From Mesorhizobium sp. (GTDB taxonomy: Bacteria > Pseudomonadota > Alphaproteobacteria > Rhizobiales > Rhizobiaceae), in NCBI GenBank assembly GCA_004020875.1, contig SAPZ01000002.1:372001-436000 (forward strand): DNA of 64,000 nucleotides. Direction: 5' to 3'. Both the position numbers and the translations under genes were made by a program. Each line of letters opens with the position of its first letter. Within the stretch, counting starts at the first letter, position 1. Positions 56,705 to 64,000 of this stretch are shown piece after piece. Below the pieces are notes generated by a model. It worked only from the letters and a program-made list of their open reading frames with translations, did not search any database and was not told the origin of the DNA.

Positions 56705-58255
56705 GTGGTTGATGATCAAGAGGAGCGCGTTCGAACCGCAAGCGGCGATGGTCATGTTGAAGATTCGGGAGAAAGGCGCGTATCGACGGGCAGCGAGGGG
56801 CTGGACGATATTTTAGGCGGCGGCTTTGACCCCGACCGCATGTATCTTTACGAGGGCCGCCCCGGCACCGGCAAGACGACAATAGCGCTTCAATTCCTGC
56901 TCGAGGGCGTAAGGCTCGGCGAGCGCGTGCTCTATATAACCCTTTCAGAAAGCCAACGGGAACTGGCCCTGGTGGCTAAGCGGCACGGTTGGAACCTCCA
57001 CGGGATTGACATTTTCGAACTGGTGCCGCCCGAAACGTCGCTCGATCCCGACCGCGAACTGACGATCCTGCACCCTGCGGAAGTCGAACTGAGTGAAACC
57101 ACCAAGTTGGTGTTTGACAAGGTTGCCGCCGTTGATCCGACGCGGGTGGTGTTCGACAGCCTGTCGGAGCTGCGATTGCTGGCTCAGAATTCGCTGCGCT
57201 ACCGGCGACAGGTTCTCGCCCTGAAGCATTTTTTCACAGCACGCCGCTGCACGGTCGTTTTGCTGGATGACCTCTCGTCGTCGGATACCGATCTGCAATT
57301 GCACTCGATATGCCATGGCGTGATCAACCTGGAACAACTCGCGCTGGACTATGGGGCGGAACGGCGACGCATTCGAGTAGTGAAGATGCGAGGCATTAAG
57401 TTTCGCGGCGGATATCATGATTTCACCATTGTAAATGGCGGCCTCAGAATCTTCCCTCGGCTCATAGCTGCGGAGCACCATAGGGAGTTTTTGGTCGAAG
57501 CGGCGCCAAGTGGGAATGCCGAACTCGACAAGCTGCTCGGCGGCGGCATCGAGCGCGGAACCAACGCTTTGTTCATCGGCTCCGCGGGCGTCGGAAAATC
57601 TTCGCTGGCCTTGACCTTTGCGCTGGCTGCTGCTCAACGGGGCGAGCACGCTGTGTACTTCGCTTTCGATGAGGGCCGCGGCACGATTGAAGCGCGGGCA
57701 CAGACATTGGGAATGCCGCTTGATCGGGCGCTCAACGATGGAACGATAAGGCTCCAGCAGATCGACCCGGCTGAGCTTTCCCCCGGAGAATTCGCCGCCG
57801 GGGTGCGCGAGAGTGTTGAGCGGGACAAGGCCAGAGTTGTCGTCATCGACAGCCTGAACGGCTATCTGAACGCGATGCCTGACGAGCGTTTCCTGATCCT
57901 CCAGATGCATGAGTTGCTCAGCTATCTCGGACAGCAAGGCGTGACCACTATTCTCATCCTTGCACAGCATGGGCTCGTTGGCCCCATGGATACCCCTCTC
58001 GACATCAGCTATCTTAGCGACGCCGTGCTCATGCTGCGCTACTTTGAGTTCGGCGGCTCGGTCCGGCGCGCGCTTTCGGTGGTGAAGAAGCGCAGCGGTA
58101 ATCACGAGCATACGATCCGGGAATTCCAACTGACGCCAAACGGCGTTGCGCTGGGTCCGCCGCTCACGCAGTTCTCCGGAGTCTTCTCGGGCACACCGAC
58201 CTATACCAGTGACAAAGAACTGCCGACGGTGCACGGTGCCAACGATCAGGCCTGA
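56705..58255 (+). CDS. KaiC-like (RAD55-type) double-domain ATPase
   Basis: A 516-residue protein with two KaiC/RecA-like domains. The first carries GRPGTGKTTIALQFL with the STGSEGLDDILGGG lead-in; the second carries GSAGVGKSSLALTFA with ELDKLLGGGIERG. Walker B-like stretches (TRVVFDSLSEL; ARVVVIDSLNGYL) follow each. It starts at a GTG with GGGGAAG upstream. No KaiA or KaiB is present here. It is followed at once by a histidine kinase and response regulator, so it probably feeds a signalling pathway rather than a clock. Confidence 0.92.
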   Translation: MVDDQEERVRTASGDGHVEDSGERRVSTGSEGLDDILGGGFDPDRMYLYEGRPGTGKTTIALQFLLEGVRLGERVLYITLSESQRELALVAKRHGWNLHGIDIFELVPPETSLDPDRELTILHPAEVELSETTKLVFDKVAAVDPTRVVFDSLSELRLLAQNSLRYRRQVLALKHFFTARRCTVVLLDDLSSSDTDLQLHSICHGVINLEQLALDYGAERRRIRVVKMRGIKFRGGYHDFTIVNGGLRIFPRLIAAEHHREFLVEAAPSGNAELDKLLGGGIERGTNALFIGSAGVGKSSLALTFALAAAQRGEHAVYFAFDEGRGTIEARAQTLGMPLDRALNDGTIRLQQIDPAELSPGEFAAGVRESVERDKARVVVIDSLNGYLNAMPDERFLILQMHELLSYLGQQGVTTILILAQHGLVGPMDTPLDISYLSDAVLMLRYFEFGGSVRRALSVVKKRSGNHEHTIREFQLTPNGVALGPPLTQFSGVFSGTPTYTSDKELPTVHGANDQA

Positions 58256-58256
58256 A

Positions 58257-59711
58257 ATGGACAGCGGCGCGGTTCTTGTCCTTGCCCCAATCGGGCGAGA
58301 TGGGCCAGCGGCGGTCGAGATTTTGTCGCGCATCGGAATCTCGGGGATCGTTTGTGCTGACTATGGCGCATTGGTCGAGCGCCTTGGCCCGCAATGTCTT
58401 GCCGTCATCGCCGCCGAAGAAGGTCTCTACGGTCGCGATCTCGGCGACTTGATCCGCTGGACCAAGGATCAGCCGGTCTGGTCGGACCTTCCTTTCATCA
58501 TTCTCACAAGTCACCTCCCCCATCAAAGGGCCACAGCATGGCGAGCCGAGCTTGTCTCTTCGCTCGGAAATGTCACGCTGCTAGAGCGGCCGGTCGAGTC
58601 CATTACGCTTACCAGCTCGACCAGGGCAGCACTGCGTGCCCGTCAGCGCCAATACGAGCTCAGAGGATTGTTGAGCGAGCTGGAGCACGGAAATGAGCGC
58701 TTCCGCCTGATCGTCGAGAATGCCCGAGACTATGCAATCATATTAAGTGACCCCGACGATTTGATCATCGATTGGTTGCCCGGGGCTGCCGCGGTTTTCG
58801 GCTGGAGCGCAGATGAAATGCTGGGCAAGCCCACGTCCTCGATCTTCACTCCCGAAGATCAGGCACAAGGTGTGCCCGAACAAGAGCTCGGCCGGGCCCG
58901 CTCTGAGGGGGTCGCCCCCAATGTCCGATGGCATAAGACCAAGGACGGCGGCCGGGTTTTCCTTGATGGCCAGACGGTTGCACTTCGCAATGATGATGGA
59001 ACGATTCGCGGGTTCATGAAGATCGGCAAGGACATCACGGACCGCAGGCGCAATGAGGAGCGTCAGGCGGTGCTCACGGCTGAGCTACAGCATCGGGTCC
59101 GCAACGTTCTTGCCATGGTCGCATCTCTCGTAAAGAGAGGCGATGCGACCGGCTCCACCCAGGAGTTTCGTGAACGGCTGAGCGGACGAATTGCCGCCTT
59201 GGCGCGCACTCAGACGCTGCTGACGCGCGGGGCCTTAGAGGGTGTGGAATTGGAGGGCATCGTTCGTGATGAACTTTTGGCGCAAGCCGCCGATGCGGCC
59301 CGGGTTTCGGTCAACGGGCCTTCGCTCATACTGATGCCAAAGGCTGCCGAGGTCCTGACGTTGGCAATTCACGAATTGACGACCAACGCCGCCAAGTACG
59401 GCGCCATTGGGGCGCCACAGGGTAAGCTCATCGTCCACTGGCGGCGACAGCCGCGGCAAGGCCAGGATTGGCTGGAACTGACGTGGCAAGAAAGCGGCGT
59501 TGAAATTTCGCCGGGTCGGCAGACGCGCAAAGGATTTGGAACTGAGCTAATTACGCGCCGCGTGCCATTCGAGCTCAAGGGTGTCGGTGAGATGCAGCTT
59601 ACCGAAACCGGGCTGTTGTGCCGCATTTCGTTTCCTCTGCAGCCGAGCGAAAGCGTGCTGCAGACCGACGTGCCCGCGGAGAGCGGCAAGGAAAACAGGA
59701 GGAGTTCGTGA
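58257..59711 (+). CDS. PAS-containing HWE histidine kinase with N-terminal pseudo-receiver
   Basis: A 484-residue kinase. The N-terminal ~125 residues look like a degenerate receiver (AVLVLAPIGRDGPAAVEILS). A PAS domain follows (NARDYAIILSDPDDLIIDWL) with its PAC end MKIGKDITDRRR. The HWE kinase core has the phospho-His in LQHRVRNVLAMVASLVKRG near residue 278 and the N-box IHELTTNAAKYGA. The ATG at 58257 follows the KaiC stop by one base. Confidence 0.93.
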   Translation: MDSGAVLVLAPIGRDGPAAVEILSRIGISGIVCADYGALVERLGPQCLAVIAAEEGLYGRDLGDLIRWTKDQPVWSDLPFIILTSHLPHQRATAWRAELVSSLGNVTLLERPVESITLTSSTRAALRARQRQYELRGLLSELEHGNERFRLIVENARDYAIILSDPDDLIIDWLPGAAAVFGWSADEMLGKPTSSIFTPEDQAQGVPEQELGRARSEGVAPNVRWHKTKDGGRVFLDGQTVALRNDDGTIRGFMKIGKDITDRRRNEERQAVLTAELQHRVRNVLAMVASLVKRGDATGSTQEFRERLSGRIAALARTQTLLTRGALEGVELEGIVRDELLAQAADAARVSVNGPSLILMPKAAEVLTLAIHELTTNAAKYGAIGAPQGKLIVHWRRQPRQGQDWLELTWQESGVEISPGRQTRKGFGTELITRRVPFELKGVGEMQLTETGLLCRISFPLQPSESVLQTDVPAESGKENRRSS

Positions 59712-60094
59712 GCTTCGACCTGCACGGCCGAGCAGTGTTGGTTGTCGAGGACGACTTTTACCTTGCTGATGACACTCGACAGATGCTTGAAGAGGCCGGG
59801 GCCGAAGTCCTGGGTCCTGTTAGCGCAGCCAACGAGGCTCTTTCGCTACTGGAGATGCTGAGGCCGGACTACGCCGTGGTGGACGTTAACCTCGGCGCTG
59901 GTCCCAGCTTCGGGCTGGCCTCCACTCTCCAGGCGCGGGGGATACCTTTTGTCTTCCTTACCGGCTATGACCTCGACATCGTTCCGGCCGAGTTCAAGGG
60001 GGTTCCCTGCCTGCAAAAGCCGGTAGACCCTGAAAAAGTGCTTGTCGCCCTTTCAACTCTCGAAATTGGTGTTCGAAATCCCCCTGGGAGATAG
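59708..60094 (+). CDS. single-domain response regulator
   Basis: A 128-residue receiver: VLVVEDDFYLADDTRQMLEE, phospho-Asp in YAVVDVNLG, and Lys in CLQKPVD. It starts at a GTG overlapping the kinase stop as GTGA, after GGAGGAG. It is the natural phosphate acceptor of the HWE kinase. Confidence 0.93.
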   Translation: MSFDLHGRAVLVVEDDFYLADDTRQMLEEAGAEVLGPVSAANEALSLLEMLRPDYAVVDVNLGAGPSFGLASTLQARGIPFVFLTGYDLDIVPAEFKGVPCLQKPVDPEKVLVALSTLEIGVRNPPGR

Positions 60095-60096
60095 CG

Positions 60097-60445
60097 ATGA
60101 CGCGGATCGCGACGTTCAAGGTCAACGGCGTCAACGGCCGCCTGCGGTCCTACTGAAGTAGCTTGGCGAAACAAGCTATGACGCGGTCTGCCTTTCAGGA
60201 ATTGAAAACGTCGGACACAGTTTCCAATCGACGCAATTCGAGGCGCGGGCTGTGGCGCAATCTGGCACGGCCAGAAATCCTACAACGGTGTGGCTATACT
60301 GGCGCGTGACAGGGATCCGGTCGAGCGCCGCCGCGGCTTGCCGGGCGATCCCGATGACACGCATAGCCGCTATCTGGAGGCGGAGATAGACGACCTTGTC
60401 GTCGGCTGCATTTATCTCACCAACGGCAATCCGGCGCCAGGCTAT
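60097..60445 (+). pseudogene. xthA: decayed exodeoxyribonuclease III
   Basis: Begins MTRIATFKVNGVNGRL with GGGAGA before the ATG. Frameshifts and early stops follow, but another frame later gives WHGQKSYNGVAILARDRDPV and LPGDPDDTHSRYLEAEI, both XthA signatures, ending near NGNPAPG. The C-terminal catalytic half is missing. Confidence 0.85.
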
Positions 60446-60660
60446 CTCGCGGTGAACATCGTCGAGCTTTGCTTTTATCGAAAGAAATTACCGCCGATCG
60501 CAACAAGACTATTTTCATCACGCCTAATTGCTTCGGGTCATGCGGGCTCCGCCGACAGCCGTACGCAAAAGAAGAAATCAGAGTGTAGGTAGCTTACGGA
60601 GACCAGCGTACCTGAACTGGCGAACTCACCGCCTGTTCCACTCAGACCGGAAGGCAGCTG

Positions 60661-61611
60661 TCAATCGGCAAGGGTAGTTTCGCTCCCTGACAGCAGCCTC
60701 GGCCGGCCTTCTCCGTTCGCCTCGACGAGGGCAGCAAGGCGAGAGAGGAACCCCAGTAGCCCTTTTTCAGGATCATCGTCGTCCCCCGTCACCACTGTGA
60801 TGCCCCAATGCGCCAGCACCGCTTCCTCGACCGGATCACGGTGCGCCATGAAGATGAAAGAGGGAGGCCGATCCGCCTCGTAACCCGATCGGCTCCAAGT
60901 TTGCCAGAGCCGGTGCAGGAGCAACCGGATGTTCAGGTCGGAAAGGCTGTAGCCAATGAACAAAACCGTGCTGCCCAAGGCGTCCGAACGGAACCTCACG
61001 TCGAGCGGCGAGTCGAATGACAGCCGGTCAAGATAGTCGGTCTCTGTGAGAACCAGGGAGGAATCGTCGTCGAAGTCGCCGTGGAATTTCACGATGTAGG
61101 GGACATCCCTGCGCGCCTTCGAGACATCCCGCGCATTCGCCACTTTGACGTATTCGACGCCATGTATCTCAAAGGCAACTTCGAGGTTCCGATCGTAGTT
61201 CGTGGTATAGATCACCGGGAAGTTCAGCGCGACGATGAGACGGTGCAATTCGGATTTTTCGATCTTGTCGCGGCTAACGGTCCAGTGCCGGTCCATCCAA
61301 CTGCGAAGCGGTCCGATGCTGCCATGCTTGATGCGGTAATACTCGGCCAGGGTCTGAAAACGACCGCGCTGCCTGGCAAGGTCCACCTCCAGGCCGAGTT
61401 CATCCGCCATTCGCTTGATCAGCTTCTCCCAGGAAGGCAGGCCGACACTCATGGAGACGCCCGCCCCCACGAACAATACTGCGTCTCGTTCTCGAACGGA
61501 TTTTGCGAGAGAAGCAAGAGGATCGCAGGTCATTGCAGTCACTGGATCGGTGGCAGTCGCACCAGCGGCGTCGACACCCCGCGCGCGCTCCGCAATCCTG
61601 TCCTGGCCCAT
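60661..61611 (-). CDS. SIR2-domain protein (possible NADase)
   Basis: A protein of about 316 residues with a SIR2-like NAD fold: FVGAGVSMSVGLPSWEKL, FPVIYTTNYDRNLEVAFE, VKFHGDFDD and LFIGYSLSDLNIRLLLHRL. The C-terminal part is short and has no membrane or STAND domain. Such SIR2 proteins often deplete NAD in phage-defence systems, but this one has no recognised partner gene. The start is uncertain (61611, 61614 or 61647). Confidence 0.85.
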   Translation of the reverse strand: MGQDRIAERARGVDAAGATATDPVTAMTCDPLASLAKSVRERDAVLFVGAGVSMSVGLPSWEKLIKRMADELGLEVDLARQRGRFQTLAEYYRIKHGSIGPLRSWMDRHWTVSRDKIEKSELHRLIVALNFPVIYTTNYDRNLEVAFEIHGVEYVKVANARDVSKARRDVPYIVKFHGDFDDDSSLVLTETDYLDRLSFDSPLDVRFRSDALGSTVLFIGYSLSDLNIRLLLHRLWQTWSRSGYEADRPPSFIFMAHRDPVEEAVLAHWGITVVTGDDDDPEKGLLGFLSRLAALVEANGEGRPRLLSGSETTLAD

Positions 61612-61728
61612 CATCACTCTTCCCGGTCCACACAAATTAGCTGCCATGCGGCATACGCGAGAGCGTTCCCAACTCTGCCCATCGCTCGTGCCGGTGCTGT
61701 CATTGGCGATCAGTGGTGATGCGCTGTG

Positions 61729-61947
61729 TCATCCTAGCTCTCGGAGTTTGCGAGCTTCCTTGACGAGCACGGCAAGATTGTTTCCATGCTTTTGGATCAG
61801 GTCCCGTGCCTGTTGCTCCGTGATGCCGTTCGCTGCGGCGAAATAATCAAGTTGGTCTAGATCGCTTGTCGAAATGCGATTTGCACCGCGGACATCGCTT
61901 TCAGCGCTGTCACTTCCGAAATTGAAAATGCTCATACCGGGGCGCAT
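61729..61947 (-). CDS. DUF3606 protein
   Basis: A 72-residue DUF3606 protein (LDYFAAANGITEQQARDLIQ; HGNNLAVLVKEARKL), related to 52220-52408. AGGAC lies before the ATG at 61947; an ATG at 61935 is an alternative. Function unknown. Confidence 0.82.
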   Translation of the reverse strand: MRPGMSIFNFGSDSAESDVRGANRISTSDLDQLDYFAAANGITEQQARDLIQKHGNNLAVLVKEARKLRELG

Positions 61948-62192
61948 GACGTCCTCGCGTCAGCTTGCAGTCCTAGCCTGCCAGACGATGGGGCTGCATA
62001 AACAACGAACATGAGCCCGGTTCGCCCTCTGGGCATGGGCCGCGAATTTCTGGTTGTTTGCCGCAAGGACATAGCTGGCAGCTCTCCACTGGAACGCGAC
62101 CGAACAACGGCCGAGAGACATTGTTCCCGCCGGCGATCTTGTTTGACGGACCAGCTATGCCGAAATAGGCCGGCGAGCTCGTTAAGAGCCGG

Positions 62193-63110
62193 TCAGGCCA
62201 CTCTAGAAAGCAGGGACACGTCGAAGCTCGCCAAGCCGTAGCGCCAGCGATGGTTCGTCGCCGCAACGCGACTCTGGTAGAACAGCGTCAGCCGCTTGCC
62301 ATCGATCATCACCGTGGAATGGCCATTTTCTCCAGGCCCTCCCGGATCGAGCACCGGCCCGATCGAGACGTAAGGTCCGGCAATGGTGTCAGCGATGGCG
62401 AAAAACACCCGCTGCCGGCTTCCGCGCGGTCCGTGCGGAAGGAAGCAGGTGGCGTTGAGGAGCACGCGACCATCCGGAAGCTCCACCAACTGGGCACCTT
62501 CAATCCCCCATTCGTAGTCGGGGTCGTCCCGCGGGTTGTGGTGGGGAATGTCATTGTGGTCCAGGATTTTGCCCAAGCGCTTCCACGGCCCGAACCATGA
62601 ATCGGACTGGCTCCGGGCCAGATAGACGTCCGGCTGCGGTACGCGGGTGAATTTTGGCATCCCGGAATAAACGATGTAGCGCTTGCCGCCGATGAGAGCG
62701 GGGTGCGGGTCATAGATGCCGTCTTCATCCGTGTCCGGCACGGACAGGATTGCCGGATTGAGCACGACCCAGTTGAACCCGTCATTTGACACCGCGTGTT
62801 CACAGCGGCCGCCGGATTTCATGAACTCGGTTTGGATGAACATGTGGAAGACGCCTTCTTCGTGTACGACGCCAGGCGCCGCGACGCCGGACCCCGCGAC
62901 AGGGAGCTCAATCGGCGCGTGCTCCGTCCACGGTCCGCGCAACTCCGGCGCCGTGGCGTGAAGAATCTTCCAAGTCTCGCTGGTCACCGTCCCGCTCGAT
63001 CCGAACACATGCCAAAGCCGGCCGTCATAAACCGGGCACGGGTCCTTGAGATCGTCCACCGCTTGCGGGTGAAACAACGGGAACACATTCGTCTCGAAAT
63101 CAATCTTCAT
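62193..63110 (-). CDS. five-bladed beta-propeller glycosidase-like protein (GH43-like)
   Basis: A 305-residue protein with repeated blades typical of GH43/GH117-like folds: LKDPCPVYDGRLWHVFGSSG with the first acidic residue, DGIYDPHPALIGGKRYIVYS, and YEWGIEGAQLVELPDGRVLL. No signal peptide is visible. It is divergent from a glycosyltransferase gene, suggesting a polysaccharide context. Substrate unknown. Confidence 0.8.
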   Translation of the reverse strand: MKIDFETNVFPLFHPQAVDDLKDPCPVYDGRLWHVFGSSGTVTSETWKILHATAPELRGPWTEHAPIELPVAGSGVAAPGVVHEEGVFHMFIQTEFMKSGGRCEHAVSNDGFNWVVLNPAILSVPDTDEDGIYDPHPALIGGKRYIVYSGMPKFTRVPQPDVYLARSQSDSWFGPWKRLGKILDHNDIPHHNPRDDPDYEWGIEGAQLVELPDGRVLLNATCFLPHGPRGSRQRVFFAIADTIAGPYVSIGPVLDPGGPGENGHSTVMIDGKRLTLFYQSRVAATNHRWRYGLASFDVSLLSRVA

Positions 63111-63413
63111 CTGTCTGCCCCAGCGATTGTCGGCCGCTAAACGCCGCTGGCGTCGGTCCGACGAATCAATTCAAGCCATTGAATATTTTAGCTGCTCATT
63201 CAACGAAAATGCGGCACCCGAGCGGCCGTCCCCAGAAAGCTGCAGCCAGAGACGCCAGACGCTCTGGCCGGCACTCCGCCTGCATATCGCTCGCTGGCTG
63301 GAACAAGTTAATCAGCGGACAGTTAGACATGCGGCAGGAATAGCTTCCTGCATCTCGCGATTAACAAATGTTATTTGCAGTCAAAACGGCAATGTCATCA
63401 GGGAAAAGCTTAT
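63111..63413. other. divergent intergenic region
   Basis: No supported gene; should hold promoters for the flanking divergent genes. Confidence 0.4.
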
Positions 63414-64000
63414 ATGGACGCGGCGATAAGAATACCGACCACCATCAAAACCAGAAAAGAGCAAGATTTATTGATATGCTTCTCCCATTTGCGATGGAAT
63501 TTCGTCTATCAACGTCCGCAGCACATTCTCACGCATGCCTCGAGAGAGTACCAGATCGTTTACTTCGAGGAGCCCGTTTTTGAAGAATGCTCCCACTCGT
63601 CCATTCGGTTTTGCGACGCTGCGCCGGGCATTCGGGTAGCGACCCCTTTGCTCCCGATCGGCACCAGCCCCGCCAGAGCCGATGCGATCCAGCGCAGATA
63701 CCTGGACCGGATCATCGCGTCGACGCCGCACGCCCAATTGGCTGCCTGGTATTATACCCCGATGGCGCTGCGCTTCAGCGCGCATGTCAACTTCGACGTG
63801 TGCGTCTATGACTGCATGGACGAGCTTGCGGCGTTCAAGAATGCGCCGGCCCAGCTTGCGTTGCTGGAACGGGCGCTCTTCGAACGCGCCGATGTGGTCT
63901 TCACGGGCGGCTTAAGCCTGTTCGAAGCGAAGCGTTGCCAACATCGCGCGATCTATCCCTTCCCCAGCAGCATTGACGTCAACCATTTTCACAAGGCGCG
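63414..64000 (+). CDS. glycosyltransferase, N-terminal part cut by window end
   Basis: From the ATG at 63414 the frame is open to the last base (about 195 residues). It carries DLLICFSHLRWNFVYQRPQH near residue 18, IVYFEEPVFEE, YDCMDELAAF, ERALFERADVVFTGGLSLFE and YPFPSSIDVNHFH, the pattern of group 1-type glycosyltransferases of exopolysaccharide loci. The C-terminal nucleotide-sugar domain lies outside the window. Confidence 0.85.
   Translation, partial: MDAAIRIPTTIKTRKEQDLLICFSHLRWNFVYQRPQHILTHASREYQIVYFEEPVFEECSHSSIRFCDAAPGIRVATPLLPIGTSPARADAIQRRYLDRIIASTPHAQLAAWYYTPMALRFSAHVNFDVCVYDCMDELAAFKNAPAQLALLERALFERADVVFTGGLSLFEAKRCQHRAIYPFPSSIDVNHFHKA

Noticed and set aside
56286..56816. 176-residue frame upstream of the KaiC-like gene
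   Set aside because: Runs into the KaiC gene in another frame, has no motif and a composition typical of out-of-frame high-GC DNA.

Overview
The window reads as chromosome or symbiosis-plasmid type DNA of a high-GC alphaproteobacterium of the Rhizobiales. The many short DUF982, DUF1488, DUF3606 and DUF6894 proteins, the HWE-type histidine kinase and the NrsF-type anti-sigma protein all fit a Mesorhizobium-like host, but I cannot name a species from sequence alone. No rRNA, tRNA, CRISPR array or intact insertion sequence was seen.

Region 1 (0.2-18.4 kb) is a copper/heavy-metal and envelope island, mostly on the minus strand. It holds a TAT-exported multicopper oxidase, a YVTN beta-propeller protein, a Met-rich LTXXQ protein with about twenty hexapeptide repeats, a glucoamylase-like protein and two small Cys-rich exported proteins. 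It continues with a CopA-type P1B ATPase, a membrane-anchored cupredoxin, DUF2933, an isoprenylcysteine-methyltransferase-like protein, an archaeal-type S-adenosylmethionine synthetase and an ABC/FtsX/HlyD efflux system. YdcF, cytochrome b561, and NrsF beside a decayed sigma factor close the region.

Region 2 (18.7-33.9 kb) is a soluble di-iron monooxygenase operon of the propane/acetone (mim/prm) type: large hydroxylase, reductase, small hydroxylase, coupling protein, amidohydrolase, DUF59 protein, dedicated GroEL, alcohol dehydrogenase and AqpZ. A sigma-54 activator gene points toward the 3' end of the operon. A near-perfect sigma-54 promoter (31513-31530, minus) and a palindromic activator-site candidate (31603-31640) lie upstream of the operon. 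A divergent four-gene operon of unknown function (helical, coiled-coil, WD40-like and a 57-residue protein) shares this intergenic region.

Region 3 (34-52 kb) is an accessory island with decayed recombinases at both sides and imperfect direct repeats at 36.16 and 51.33 kb. Inside is an inverted duplication centred near 44.5 kb. A cassette of six small, tightly overlapping unknown genes occurs at 41.4-39.9 kb (minus) and again at 47.6-49.1 kb (plus), each behind a conserved leader. The left copy runs on into DUF982, a small basic protein, a zinc-ribbon protein and a NYN nuclease-like protein. The right copy runs into a transglutaminase-like protein and is partly decayed. Between the arms lie groES-groEL under a CIRCE element, a fatty acid desaturase and small proteins. 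I consider this the best candidate for an undescribed system.

Region 4 (52-64 kb) is a signalling and stress region. It holds a Crp/Fnr regulator, a single-domain response regulator, DUF1003, a KaiC-like ATPase/HWE kinase/response regulator operon, a decayed xthA, a SIR2-domain protein, DUF3606, a beta-propeller glycosidase-like protein and the start of a glycosyltransferase cut by the window end.
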